Below, piece after piece: positions 11,662 to 21,958 of a DNA stretch of 64,000 nt. Source of the stretch: Blasia pusilla (taxonomy: Eukaryota > Marchantiophyta > Marchantiopsida > Blasiales); contig CM114272.1 in assembly GCA_050084515.1 (NCBI GenBank), forward strand, positions 50,468,001-50,532,000, given 5' to 3'. The notes beneath the pieces were generated by a model. That model worked only from the letters and a program-made list of their open reading frames with translations, was not told the DNA's origin and did not search any database. A program made the position numbers and the translations under genes. Position 1 is the stretch's first letter. Each line of letters opens with the position of its first letter.

Positions 11662-14253
11662 GTTAAGTTGGTGGTATCCAATTTTGATTGCACTTACAGT
11701 AGACCCGGCCCAGCACTCGACCTCAGATGTGCTAGAGAGCGCACAACTATTCTCTGTCGTGAGCGCAGTCGCTCGTTCTACGTACTTGAGCGTTATGCTC
11801 TCTCCGCGCTATCTACCATCTATGCGCCTACTGTCTCTGTGCTATCTACTGTCTTCACAATATATGTTGTATTTTCTCACGTGAATTGCATGTTTGGTCC
11901 GCGCTCGTTACTTTTGGCCACTGGTGAATGTCCAAAACGCTCTTTGGGTGGAAGAGCTCTACCTCTCACTTCACATCCGCACTCATGAGGTTGCTCACCG
12001 CGCTCGTGAGGAAACTCATGCCTCAAGGAGCTTGTGATTCACTCAATATCCGCTGAATGCAAGTAGTTTAGTCTTTTGTGTCACCTAGTTTAGTCTTCAA
12101 CGTGTTGAGTCTTGCTACTTGGAGCCTCACCTACGTAGAGTTTGCATTGCAATTTAGACATTAAGCTCAACACATAGTCTTCTATGTGTGCCTTGCTTGT
12201 TGGAGCGGCACAGCCGCAGTTGTGAGGGTGTTGTCTTGTTGATTTCCGAGGTTGCTTTGTGGCTAGAGCTCGGAATCTCTTACACAACCTACATTAGAGA
12301 AATAAAATTGTAACCATGTATACACATGAATAAATGTCAGAACCTTAAGCCTCGATGGCTTGTGTAAATGCATGCATGCAAAGTGGATGTAAGATCTGAA
12401 TTACCTGAGCGAGGTGTTGAAGTGAGCACCATGACTTTGGGAGTGTCTTACTTGGGCCTAAGGAATAAATACGGTGTACTCTGTAGGGTCCTCGCCAGCT
12501 TTAAAACCCTAAAGGTAGCCTTGCTCTCCCTACAACTCTTCGAGAAGTGAGAGGGTCATCTATCGACGAATCTCCCTTGCCAATAAGATCGTAACTATCA
12601 TAAGGACATAAAATTTGAAAACGTTTAAAAAAGACCGTTAGAAGCTATTGCGTCGGATTCACGAAACCCTAAAATGTCCCAGCAAACCATTGTGAGAAAC
12701 ACATGTCAAAAACAAATCATCCTATCTTCTGATTTGCCGGAAATCCCATGTGTCAGAAGCTAGGATGTTTGCACCAAGAGAGAGCACTCTCCCATAAGAG
12801 TATAAATGACCTGCTCTATTGGCCAGGTTTACATGAATCGCCCAGGCAAGAGGCCAGATCTCTCTCTATTCGATGAAATCGGGCGATCGATGAAAAGGAG
12901 CATTGACGAACATGGTCATGACACTGATTTTGGTGGCCCTCGCACACCTGTAGCATTCTCAAGGAAGTATCGATGTCTGTGTAGTTTAGGGTTGTGACAT
13001 GCAAAGAATTAGTACGTTACGTGAGCGTTCGCAACTTCTCGCTAGGAAGAATGTCGCGTGGTGGTTTCATCGGTCAAATCTCAAGGAGACTTGTTGACGC
13101 AGAGAAATGGAAGGCGTGCATTCGTGCTACACCTAGAAGGATAGTATTCCATGCACGCATCTGAAGGGAATGGAAATCTAATCGAGGCGGCACATGCCAA
13201 ATGCGTGCCTGGAATAGACTTCAGACAAAAAGTTTGCTTAGCGCATCTGTTACAGATGAAGCATATGTCTCATGTTTGTAAGTACATTCATGGTGCATTT
13301 TCCCCGTAGGTAAGGACTGCACTGTTCGCTTGGTTTTTCTCTTGCAAAACCTTTTCCTACACGACACGTGGACCTGTCACCAGACATGTGCTAAGCCAGT
13401 GCAATGATGCCTTCTTTTCGATTTCTCTTTCCCAAGTTCCCTCTATCTTCTTTCATTAGCTTGCATTCGGATTGTTGGACGAAGAAAAATAACCAGGGAT
13501 TTGTTTCGTGCTCGAACACAGCCACATGACGCGGACTAATACCATAGAGTTACCCAGGGTAGTGTTCTTTTTTCCACTTAAGATTGAGTTTTCCAAAGTT
13601 CTTGGGATCTTTGGACCTCCTTCTCTCCTAAATGTGCTCATAGATTCCTATATGCAATTTCAGACATAGCGCTCTCCTTATAGAGTGATACCGGGTTACC
13701 ATCAGTTTAAGGGATTCCTCTTGCTTTTCTGGATCTTTTGATACAGGCTGGGCCCAACATTACGAACTTATTCCCTCATAGCGGTCATTGGTGGGTGGCT
13801 CACTTACTCCTCACATCCTCTTTTTTGGTGTTTCCAATTTCTTTCATAACTTTCTTCTTGAATGTCAGTTTTGGACGTGTTTGGGCTTGTTTCGATCATC
13901 TTGACAAGCTTTTTTTTTTTATATCAAGTAGGTTTTCTAGTTTTTCTTCCTTATTTGTAGGCGCCTATTTTTGTGTACGGGTTTGTTTTAGGTCTATTCC
14001 TCCCAAAAGTCTTCCTTGCTCTTCCAACTCCTTACCTTACTGTTTCGCCCCTACATACGTTTGCCATCTCCTTAAGGACATCAGAAATTCATATTCTTGA
14101 GCCACCTCTTCCGATACCATATAGATCACTTTTCCTTTTCAATTGCTTTTTATATTTTTCTTCTAGTAACTTTCAATCATAAATTCGGTATTGCCTAATC
14201 TTCATCTCTCCATCTAAATTTCTTTTGGACGGATTCCACTACTTTTTCTTTGC
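11662..14253. other. Unassigned; possible leader of the downstream element
   Basis: No gene is recognised. An isolated CT-rich and T-rich stretch from about 13,730 onward may be the 5' UTR of the non-LTR element that starts at about 14,254, but I found no element boundary or target duplication. Frames here are short and lack motifs. Confidence 0.35.
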
Positions 14254-15030
14254 TTGTTATCCTCATGTTTTCTCCAAACCACGTTTCATAGGTCTTTTCG
14301 TGTCTTCGATGACTTGCCTACCTTTACTTCTATGTCATCAAAGATGGAGTTAGATTCTCCATCTACTTGCTTATCTGGTTTCACACGCCCTCCTACAATT
14401 GTAACCTCTCCCCCTGATTCACCTCCTCATCGTAGATCTCGCCATTTTCCTCCAAATGCTAATACACCCATTACACTCACTACATTTCTTCCGGATTCTC
14501 CTCTTCTCCCTTCTTCGCCTTGTCCTATTGAGCCTAATCTTGATCCATTATTACCGAATCCTTCTACTTTGCCATCCCCACATATCTCATCTATGCCCTT
14601 GCTTCCAACTCCCATCTATTCTACCCAAATCTCCCCTCTTCCTCCTCCTCCTTCCCCAACCTACTTACCCCCTCATCATCGGCCATCACCACCTCTTGCA
14701 CCTCCTACCTCCTCTCCTTGTAACCCTTCTACTTCTCCATTTGTACCAAAGGTTCGTTGCATACCTTGTGGTAAGGAGTTTGCTCCTAATGGGATCAAAA
14801 GACATCAGTGGTACTGTCGATCCATGCATGGGCCTTCAATCCCTAACCCGATACCACCTCCTACTGCACTCCCCACAACAACTGCTTGGACCTGGTTAAG
14901 CCAAATTGATCTCCTTTGCTCTTTCCATCCAGGTCTTCCTCGTCCTAGACTCTACACTCACATTCCTATTGGTCTTTGCCCCATCACCCAACAAGCTTTT
15001 CTTTTTCCCATTCGAAAGGTTAGCACGTGA
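14254..15030 (+). pseudogene. RLE-1 N-terminus: Pro-rich region and CCHC zinc finger
   Basis: The 258-residue frame has a Ser/Pro-rich, low-complexity segment (about residues 35-165). It is followed by one zinc finger with ligands C169, C172, H184 and C188 (C-x2-C-x11-H-x3-C; core CIPCGKEFAPNG). In RLE-type non-LTR elements the N-terminal fingers bind the target DNA. The Pro-rich stretch arises from CCT/CCA-rich DNA and is probably a disordered linker. The start codon is the first ATG in frame, and the true start could be at an internal ATG. The protein continues in the next frame (about 15,015 onward) with a PRGGATGHCETSTRIQRFMSG block. The frame switch is a break, not a domain boundary. Confidence 0.6.
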
Positions 15031-16342
15031 CCCCACAAATATAAATTCTCGGTATCTCCTATTACTCTTCCCACAATGGGTTTTAGTCCTCCCTCCAAGG
15101 GGCGGTGCAACGGGTCATTGTGAAACCTCCACACGTATTCAACGCTTTATGTCTGGGGATTGGGAGAATCTTCTGAATGAGCATGTACTTTGAACAGAGG
15201 CCTTAGCTGCGGCTCATCCCACTCAACATGCCAATCATGGGAGGCCTTCAATACAACAACGCCTTCGACAAAGTCTACTTTTGGGGCAAGTTGGTGAGTT
15301 TTCACGTGCAGCTCGAGCATTTGGCCCTCTTTCTCCGGCGGTTCCAAGTGCGGAAACAATGGCTCTCTTAGAAGCTCTTCATCCTCCTTCAAGTGGCGAT
15401 GCTCCACCTTTTGTGGAAGACTATACAACGGACCTTGACTTGGAGCTTGATTTAGAGGTTTTCACATGGGCTTTTCTGCATACTCCTCGCTTATTAGCAA
15501 GCGGGCTATCACGGATGGTTTTTGAGCATCTCCGCCATTGCTTTATCCCAGAAGATTCAACAAGTGGATTTGTCTCTCTATATAAGGTGTGTGCACATAT
15601 GGCGGCAGGTCGTCTCCCATTCTCTATCTCTAGGCTCTTAGGGGCTTGTCGTTTGTTGGCTATGGATAAACCTTCTTCAGGTGTGCGCCCTTTGGCTATT
15701 GGAGAGGTTTTATTCCGCTTGGTTAGTCGATCCCTATGCTTGCAATTTCGTCCTCAATTTAGTGCCCACTTATTTCCTCATCAATTTGGAGTGGCAACTC
15801 TTGGAGGCTGTGAGGCTGTGGTGCATGGGATTCGCTCCACTCTTGATATTCATCCAGATTGGGTAGCAATTCAAGTCGATGTGGCTAACGCATTCAATTC
15901 AGTTTCTCGTGCGTCCATCTTTGAGGAGTTACGTTGTGGAGGAGGACAACTCACGAGCCTCATTCCATTTGTTCGCTCCTTCTATGCCTATGATACGCCC
16001 ATTATCTATTCCCATCATGCTACTTCTGGGGAATATAATATTCTACAATCGGCTTGTGGCACACGTCAAGGTGATCCCATGGGTGGCCCACTCTTTTCCA
16101 TCGCCCATTTTTATGCCCTTCGAGCATCAGCGCAAGCATTTTCATCTTGTCTTTTACCTTCTATTGTTGATGACACTCACACTATAGGTCCTCCTTCTGA
16201 AGTGGTTCCTGCTTATACCCATTTCGTGGAGCAACTCTCTTTATTAAACCTTAAAGTCCAACCTAGTAAATATGGAGTATGGTCTCCTTCATGCCTTCCC
16301 TCAACATTCACCCACCTACTCCTGATTTTCCCATCTACTTGA
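15016..16342 (+). pseudogene. RLE-1 reverse transcriptase domain
   Basis: The frame open from 15,281 carries the fingers and palm of a non-LTR RT: GVRPLAIGEVLFRLVSR, the motif-A block QVDVANAFNSVS, the motif-B block GTRQGDPMGGPLF, and motif C as IVDDTHTIG. Both catalytic aspartates of motif C are present, although the usual Y/F-A-D-D is V-D-D preceded by I. The same frame is open upstream from about 15,016 apart from a TGA at 15,191. The domain ends in KVQPSKYGVWSP, the usual post-palm segment. After about 16,300 the coding frame shifts once, and the continuation VLGVPIGF lies in the frame of the next entry. Its role would be target-primed reverse transcription of the element RNA. Confidence 0.85.
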
Positions 16343-17669
16343 AGGGGTTAGAGTTCTTGGGGTCCCAATTGGCTTCATTGACTATGTCTCAAAGTTCTTG
16401 GATGAGGCCCTTTTGAAAGACGTGGAATGGCTTCATTTGTTACCTCATCTAGGGGATCCCCAAGTGGCTTATGGGATTCTCTCCCAATGTTTTCTACGAC
16501 GTCCTTCCTACCTTCTTCGCACTTTTCCTCCCACTTCAAGGTTCTTACATCGGTTGGCCTCTTTTGATGATTCTATCTTGGCAACTTTTGGTCAACTTCT
16601 TGGCCCGAATACCTTTGAGGGAGAGGATGGTGTCTTTGCTTCACAACAAGCTATCTTGCCTATTTCTTTTGGAGGGGTGGGACTGTCCTCCACAGTCGCA
16701 TTTGCTCCCGCAGCCTTTTTGGGGAGTTGGGCGTTGGTAGCACTGATTATGGCTTCAAGGTTTCTCCAAGGAGATACACCTATCTTGATGGATCATATCG
16801 CCCATGTAGAAGAGGGGGACTTGTTATTTCAACAACAATTGAGATCTGCACGAGCTCTTCTTCCTCTTGCTACACAAGCAATTCTACCCCGTTTCAGTCA
16901 ACTGATTACGGAAGGGCTTGATGGCCTTCAAGAGCATATCTTCGAGAATCTGCATCAAATCAACTTTTCCAGCATTCTCTCCGAGGCATCTTCTGACGCT
17001 AATCGAGCTCGTCTACCTTCATGTGCGGGTACCGTAGCGGGGGCGTGGCTTACTGCAAATCCTCTTATTCTTCCAATTCGTCTTCCTCGAAGTATATTCT
17101 TGACAACTTTGCGGTTACGTCTTGGACTTCCCCATTCTTCTCTCTTAGGTGTGCCGAATTGTGTATGCGGGGATCCCATTGATGCCAAGGGTATCCATAT
17201 TCTCCGATGTGCACATGGTGGAGAACCAACGGCCACACATGATGTCATTAGAGAGGCGGTAGCATCGGTGGCTCGTACTGCAGGATACACCGTTGGGCAA
17301 GAGCAACTCCACGTCCTACCTTCAACCACACAAGCAACCTCTCGTCGAAGAGTGGATCTTGTTATGTCTCGAGGTGGATTCCGGACACTAGGTGATGTGG
17401 TGGTTGCTGATCCAACAAGTTCTGACTTGGTGTGTCGAACCGCACATACCAAAGGTTTGGCGGCCGAAGGTGCAACAAGAATCAAGGAGTTGAGTTATGC
17501 TATGAGACATGCGACTGATGGATTTATTCCTTTTGCAGTGGAAGTATTCGGTCATTTACATGTGTCTTTTGATACTTTCTTGAAAACATTGCTCTTGAAA
17601 ACATTGCCCCTCGTAACCTTCTCTCTCGGTAGTTACTACTTAGAATCATCACCTTGCCCCTTCCCGTAA
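16330..17669 (+). pseudogene. RLE-1 C-terminal zinc knuckle and restriction-like endonuclease
   Basis: The open frame 16,398-17,669 (423 residues) holds a thumb-like helical region with GDPQVAYGIL near residue 19. A knuckle follows with C255, C257, H267 and C271 (C-x1-C-x9-H-x3-C), then the nuclease: RRVD (D320), twelve residues, D333 in GDVVVADP, K363 in RIKEL, and E382 in FIPFAVEVFG. A basic R-x-D followed 12-14 residues later by D is the RLE signature of R2/NeSL/CRE-type elements. The second copy at 19,532-20,389 keeps the same spacing (C-x1-C-x9-H-x3-C and D-x12-D), so these are constrained positions. The domain would nick the target to prime reverse transcription. The last 40 residues are poorly matched and the true C-terminus probably runs, in another frame, into the tandem repeat. 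Confidence 0.75.
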
Positions 17670-17710
17670 CCACTTGTTCTCTCGATTTGTTTACTATCTT
17701 ATTTTTCGCA

Positions 17711-18376
17711 ACCGGTGTTTGCGTTGGCTTGTTGCCATTTTCTTTTGCATTCATGTATGCATTTTTGACAAGCTCTTTTGAGTTGTTATTACCTTTCTTT
17801 GTCCATTCGAGGTTTATACTAGAATGGATATATATTTAGTTGATAAAGGCATAATGGGGGCAAAGGGGTCGCCGCCTCGTCGTCCATTCACGTCGACCAA
17901 CCACTCATGTTCTTGTCAGATTTGTTTCAGGCTATCAATCGTGTAGCTCGTTGAACCGGTGTTTGCGTTGGCTTGTTGCCATTTTCTTTTTGCATTCATG
18001 TATGCATTTTTTGACTCCTCTTTTGAGTTGTTATTACCTTTCTTTGTCCTCTTCTGAGGTTTATACTAGAATGGATATATATTTAGTTAGCCACGAAAGG
18101 CATAATGTAGGTCGCAAAGGGGTCGCTCGCCTCGTCGTCCATTCACGTCTGACCAACCACTCGTGTTCTTGTCAGATTTGTTTCAGGCTATCAATCGTGT
18201 AGCTCGTTGAACCGGTGTTTGCGTTGGCTTGTTGCCATTTTCTTTTTGCATTCATGTATGCATTTTTTGACTCCTCTTTTGAGTTGTTATTACCTTTCTT
18301 TGTCCTCTTCTGAGGTTTATACTAGAATGGATATATATTTAGTTAGCCACGAAAGGCATAATGTAGGTCGCAAAGG
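17711..18376 (+). repeat. 256-bp tandem repeat at the 3' end of RLE-1, about 2.6 copies
   Basis: Units start at 17,711, 17,955 and 18,211, each beginning ACCGGTGTTTGCGTTGGCTT. The first is 244 bp, shortened by several small deletions. The second is 256 bp. The third stops after about 166 bp, at CGCAAAGGGG. Copies two and three are nearly identical by eye. In one frame the unit start encodes SQPVFALA, which resembles the RQRVSIALQ terminus of the second element, so the duplicated unit appears to contain the end of the reading frame plus 3' UTR. Copy-number variation at 3' ends is known from several non-LTR families. Confidence 0.85.
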
Positions 18377-19382
18377 GGGAAGATAATCTTCCCTGTAAAG
18401 ATCGAATAAATCTCGACAATTTGCTCTCCTCCCCAAAACCCTAGAAAGACGTCGAGGTATGGAAAAGTCCAAAACTGTCACGAAAAGAGAGTGACCTTCT
18501 TTCTTCCGCTTTTCTTGTGTGTGCAATTTTCGCGGGGATTCTTTCCAGGGCAGGTCGCACAGTGGGGAACACGTCTCATGACAAGACGCTAGAAACCGGG
18601 ATGAGATGCGGGTTTTCGCGGGAGACCACTGCATGTCGTGCATGCCATGAATGGCCGCCGCAGAGTAACTGAATCTTGCGAAATCATCAGTCTCCCGGGA
18701 TTGGCGCAGCCTGACGCCCGGAATCTCAAAACGAAGTGGGGCAGCACAACGGCACCCTTCCAAGTTCCAATTCAGCCCTTCACTATTCTCTTAAATTAAT
18801 GGATGGGAGAAGTGTCCAGGGTAGCAGCTGGTCCGATCTGCCATGTCGGTAGAGTCGTCCACCTGGCGCCACCATCAGCAGTGAGGACTCAGGAGCTTTA
18901 CACTAGTAGTGTCAGGACACGTTTCCATCGAAAGAATTCTTTCGCTGTAAATTGGGAGAAGTTTCCACTTTCCAGAGCATCCGGATAACAATTGAAGGAC
19001 AGATGCAGTGCCGTCATTGCTTTGAACTGTAACCTCCGAAAACGTTACGACGCTTAAATCAAAGACCGCCGGGTAGAAGATAGTCCGCACTCGGCAGAGT
19101 ACTTGCGATGGTGGGTTTTCTGTATCGGAGCGAATGGTCCGGTCATCCTACGTCGCAGCTCAGAGACGTCACGACACACGAGTCCGGAGTCACGACCGAC
19201 AAGAGCATCGCACAAACCGCACATTGTCGCCTTTCGAAAATAAACATTTTTCCTGAAAACCCGGACCTGCCCCGATCCCGAATTCGATGGAGGCGTTAAA
19301 CCCCGGGGGCTATGATGACATGGTCAACAACCAACAACCAGTTTCTAACTTCCAAGACCCGGAAGGAAAGGAAAAACCTTTC
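18377..19382. other. Spacer between the two RLE-type elements
   Basis: About 1.0 kb with moderate GC lies between them. A stretch reading CCCCAAAACCCTAG at about 18,433 has the look of plant 5'-UTR sequence. No family is recognised in the frames here (for instance minus 18,317-18,763). Confidence 0.35.
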
Positions 19383-19399
19383 TTTTTTTTTTTTTTTTT
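19383..19399 (-). other. Poly(A) tail of RLE-2
   Basis: A run of 17 T on the plus strand is the 3' poly(A) of the minus-strand element. It lies 130 bp past the stop codon of the RLE frame, and unrelated DNA begins right after it. Confidence 0.75.
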
Positions 19400-19531
19400 A
19401 ACGAAATAAAATATATGTAGAAAAAAGAATGGGGAACCCATCACGATACAAATGAGGGGGCATAGAGAGTCAAAAAATAGACCTCAAGAGGCCAGAACAG
19501 GCCCCGAAGAGAAAGAAGAGGGCCTTTCCCC

Positions 19532-20914
19532 CTAACGACCAAAATCACCAACGGCAGAGACAATATCAGCAACACCTAGAGAACTATGACTACTACTAAG
19601 TGGGCTTCTAGCATTGGCATCTCCAACCGCCTGAGCCCGCCGCAAAAGCCCATTTGTCTGGGCGCGCTGCAAAGCTATGGAGACCCGTTGCCTACAATAA
19701 AGTATCGCAGTGGCTAAGGATAACCCATTTCTCGACTGGAGATGATGGGCGCAATCCGTAAGGAATGAGTCAAACCTCTCCCCCATTGCCTCGTACATCT
19801 CAATGGCTAGGGGGATAAATCGATGTCCGTCATGAAGTCGACTATAAATGTGGGTCTTCTTGACCGCCGCTCCTTGTAGCAATCTCCCTTGTGCTACCAC
19901 TGTGGCTCGCACCGCCTCCCGCGTAGGATCCGTCACTACAACATCCGCTACCACCACCTCAGACTCCCTCATCATGTAGAGATCAGCACGGATAAGGGAA
20001 TCCCGTATGGAGTTGTGCCTCTCTCTTTGTACATGGAATCCACTCTCCCGAGCAATAGAGAACATAATATCCCGCACTGCATCGTGAGTGGCTATCCTCT
20101 CACCCCCAACTGGACACCGTGCCAAATGCACACCAAGTGGATCCGGACTCCGGCGACACTCGCAATGTGTCGAACCAACCACCTTTGGTTGGGGCAGGCT
20201 TAGTCGGAACCTCATTGATGTAGTGTAGGTAAGTGGTGCGATGCGAAAAGCCGGGATGAGGGGACCAGCCCCCACCCATGAGCCTGCCCCCTTTTCGGAG
20301 CAAGAGCGAATACGGGCCCGAACCTCCATGGGGATATTCCCGTCCGACATAGTAGCTCTAAACAATGCATCAAAGTGGGCTTCCATCAAAGAAGATTGGA
20401 GCCCAGACTGTGCGGAGGTAACTGGGGAAGAGAAAGCGGGAAGAACTGCTCTAGCCTCAACAAGAAGGGAGTCTCTACGAGCTATGAGTGAAGACTGAAA
20501 TGGGAAAAGACCATCCTCAACCTAGGAAACGTACTGTAAAAGTAGCGGTCTATCCCTAACAAAAAATCGGGAGCAAAGGAGGGGTGCTACAATGGCCCAA
20601 CTCCCTAAAAAGGCTGAAGACGCCACTAACTCAGTTGCTATGAGACATGCTCCACCAAAGGCAATCGTCCAAGAAGCTTGTCTACGAGCTAACTCCCCCG
20701 CGGGGCACTCTAATGAGCCGGGTCCTAGAAGATCCCCAAATGCCTGCATAATCTTTCTATCAAAGGATCTATACAATGAAGAAATATGGCTAGTCAGCCA
20801 CACGGTTCTACACAAATAACCAGGTCTACGGGAAAAACATGACGAGAGGATTCCATAAGCTACTTGAGGGTCACCAATCCTCGTGAGATCGTCACGAGGA
20901 TTGGTGACCCTCAA
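19532..20914 (-). pseudogene. RLE-2 thumb, zinc knuckle and RLE domain
   Basis: The upstream part (20,914-20,522) matches the RLE-1 thumb: IGDPQVAYGIL, FGDLLGPGSLE and AFLGSWAIVAPL. A TAG at about 20,523 separates it from the 285-residue frame 20,389-19,532. That frame has the knuckle C76, C78, H88, C92 and the nuclease: RAD (D136), twelve residues, D149 in ADVVVTDP, a lysine in VKKTHIYS and a glutamate in FIPLAIEMYE. Unlike RLE-1 its C-terminus is intact, with LYCRQRVSIALQRA near the end. Within this half the only clear disruptions are the TAG and the palindrome at its start. Function as for RLE-1. Confidence 0.75.
20864..20914. repeat. Perfect 23-bp inverted repeat inside RLE-2 RT
   Basis: Left arm 20,864-20,886 and right arm 20,892-20,914 are exact reverse complements, separated by GATCG. 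The left arm, read on the minus strand, encodes the conserved IGDPQ block, so the right arm is the secondary copy. It replaces the segment that in RLE-1 encodes about 25 residues between VLGVP and LGDPQ. Confidence 0.92.
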
Positions 20915-21958
20915 AGTCCTGGCTTGCGAGTGGGACTCCCAAGATGCGAAGCCCTCCAGCAGGTGTCAAAAAACCGTCGGGTAAATGAATATCCGCTGAC
21001 AAGCCTAATGAAGACCAAGCCTTGCACTTTCCCACCTTCACCGCAAGGCTGACATGTGCCAACTGTGCTGAAAAGTGCTGAAATGCAGGAACAACCAAGT
21101 CTCCAGGCATCTGCCAACAAAGGGAAAATGAAACCCGGGAAAGCCTCCACCGTAGAAAGAACCACTCGATAATGAGCCAAAGCAAACAATGCACCACCCA
21201 AGGGATCACCCTGACGCGTCCCGGTAGCACACTCCAAGACCGTGACCTCCTCCTCGAACCTACTGTGGTGAAAATAGAGAGTCGAGGGGGCCCCATAAAA
21301 AGCATGCACAAAGGGAATCAGACTCGCTATGGGACCCCCTACGTCTCTTAGCTCCGTGAAGACAGCTGCCCGAGACACTGAGTTAAAGGCATTCTCCACA
21401 TCAACTTGGAGAACCACCTACTAGGGATTTATATCTAAACAAGCCCTCAAACCTAAGGCTACAGCCTCACAACCGCCTGGCGTGGCAACTCCAAACTAGT
21501 GCGGACTCAGATGTGATTGGAAAGCCTCACGGAACTGCAAAGCGATAGTGCGACTCACCAACCGCAAGAGCACCTCCCCTATGGCAATCGGACAGATCCC
21601 TCCACCCTCCTTTGATAACGCCAAAAGTCGCCTCGCCCCCAATACTTGGGCTACTGCTGTTGGCACTCTCCCTTGAGGTAGGTGAGAGGCAACCTGAATC
21701 AAATCGGAAAAGCCGCTAGCAGAGTCCTCGGGGGGAAAGCAATCACGAAGGTGTTCGTACATCATACCGGACAACCCTCCAGCTGCTATCCTAGGGGAAC
21801 GCATGAGTGCCCGTGGAAAGAGGGACGGGTCTAGGGATAAGGTCGTGTCAGGATGGAAGTCATGTACAAATGTTGGGATGTCAACCGCTCCCTATGGATA
21901 TGGCTCCTCCTTCCGCTGTTACCATCGACGCCCTCGGAGGCTACACCCTTGTCCATTG
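20895..21958 (-). pseudogene. RLE-2 reverse transcriptase, catalytic motif damaged
   Basis: The translation gives MMYEHLRDCFPPEDSASGF, GICPIAIGEVLLRLVSR, LQVDVENAFNSVS (motif A) and GTRQGDPLGGALF (motif B). Stops lie at about 21,497 (after QSHLSPH), at about 21,420, and one upstream near 21,880. At motif C the sequence reads PLLADAW. The second catalytic aspartate and several codons are missing and the frame changes, resuming as VVPAFQHFSAQLAHVSLAVK. This deletion alone removes polymerase activity. The 5' end coincides with the edge of element B. Confidence 0.8.

Larger units (their letters stand above)
14254..18376 (+). mobile_element. Non-LTR retrotransposon with RLE-type C-terminus (element RLE-1)
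   Basis: A single protein of roughly 1,130 residues can be followed across three frames: an N-terminal Pro-rich region with a CCHC finger, a central RT, a C-terminal C-x-C...H...C knuckle, and a PD-(D/E)XK-like nuclease. There is no LTR, integrase, protease or APE-type endonuclease. This is the architecture of early-branching non-LTR elements (R2, R4, NeSL, CRE groups). Two frameshifts (about 15,015 and 16,300-16,400) and one TGA (15,191) disable it. The 3' end consists of tandem 256-bp repeats and not poly(A). The family is shared with the diverged copy at 19,383-21,958. The exact 5' and 3' limits are not fixed. Confidence 0.75.
19383..21958 (-). mobile_element. Second RLE-type non-LTR retrotransposon (RLE-2), 5'-truncated
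   Basis: Read on the minus strand it starts abruptly in the region just ahead of the RT, so the N-terminal finger is missing, and runs through RT, C-x-C...H...C knuckle and RLE domain to a 17-nt poly(A). It is homologous to RLE-1 but clearly diverged (for example DLTRIGDPQVAYGIL against LLPHLGDPQVAYGIL) and more GC-rich, so the two are separate families and not a recent duplication. The 5' truncation and poly(A) fit target-primed reverse transcription. Its 5' end abuts the broken integrase of element B at about 21,959, but B does not resume beyond the poly(A), so a later deletion or another rearrangement is needed. Confidence 0.75.

Noticed and set aside
14427-14899. Frames of 62 and 147 codons overlapping the RLE-1 N-terminus
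   Set aside because: They are shadows of the CCT-rich region in other frames; only the frame with the CCHC finger continues into the RT.
16955-17485. 176-codon minus-strand frame opposite the RLE domain
   Set aside because: It is an antisense shadow of the well-supported plus-strand nuclease domain and has no motif.
18317-18763. 148-codon minus-strand frame
   Set aside because: It overlaps the tandem repeat end, has no recognisable motif, and its composition is not protein-like.
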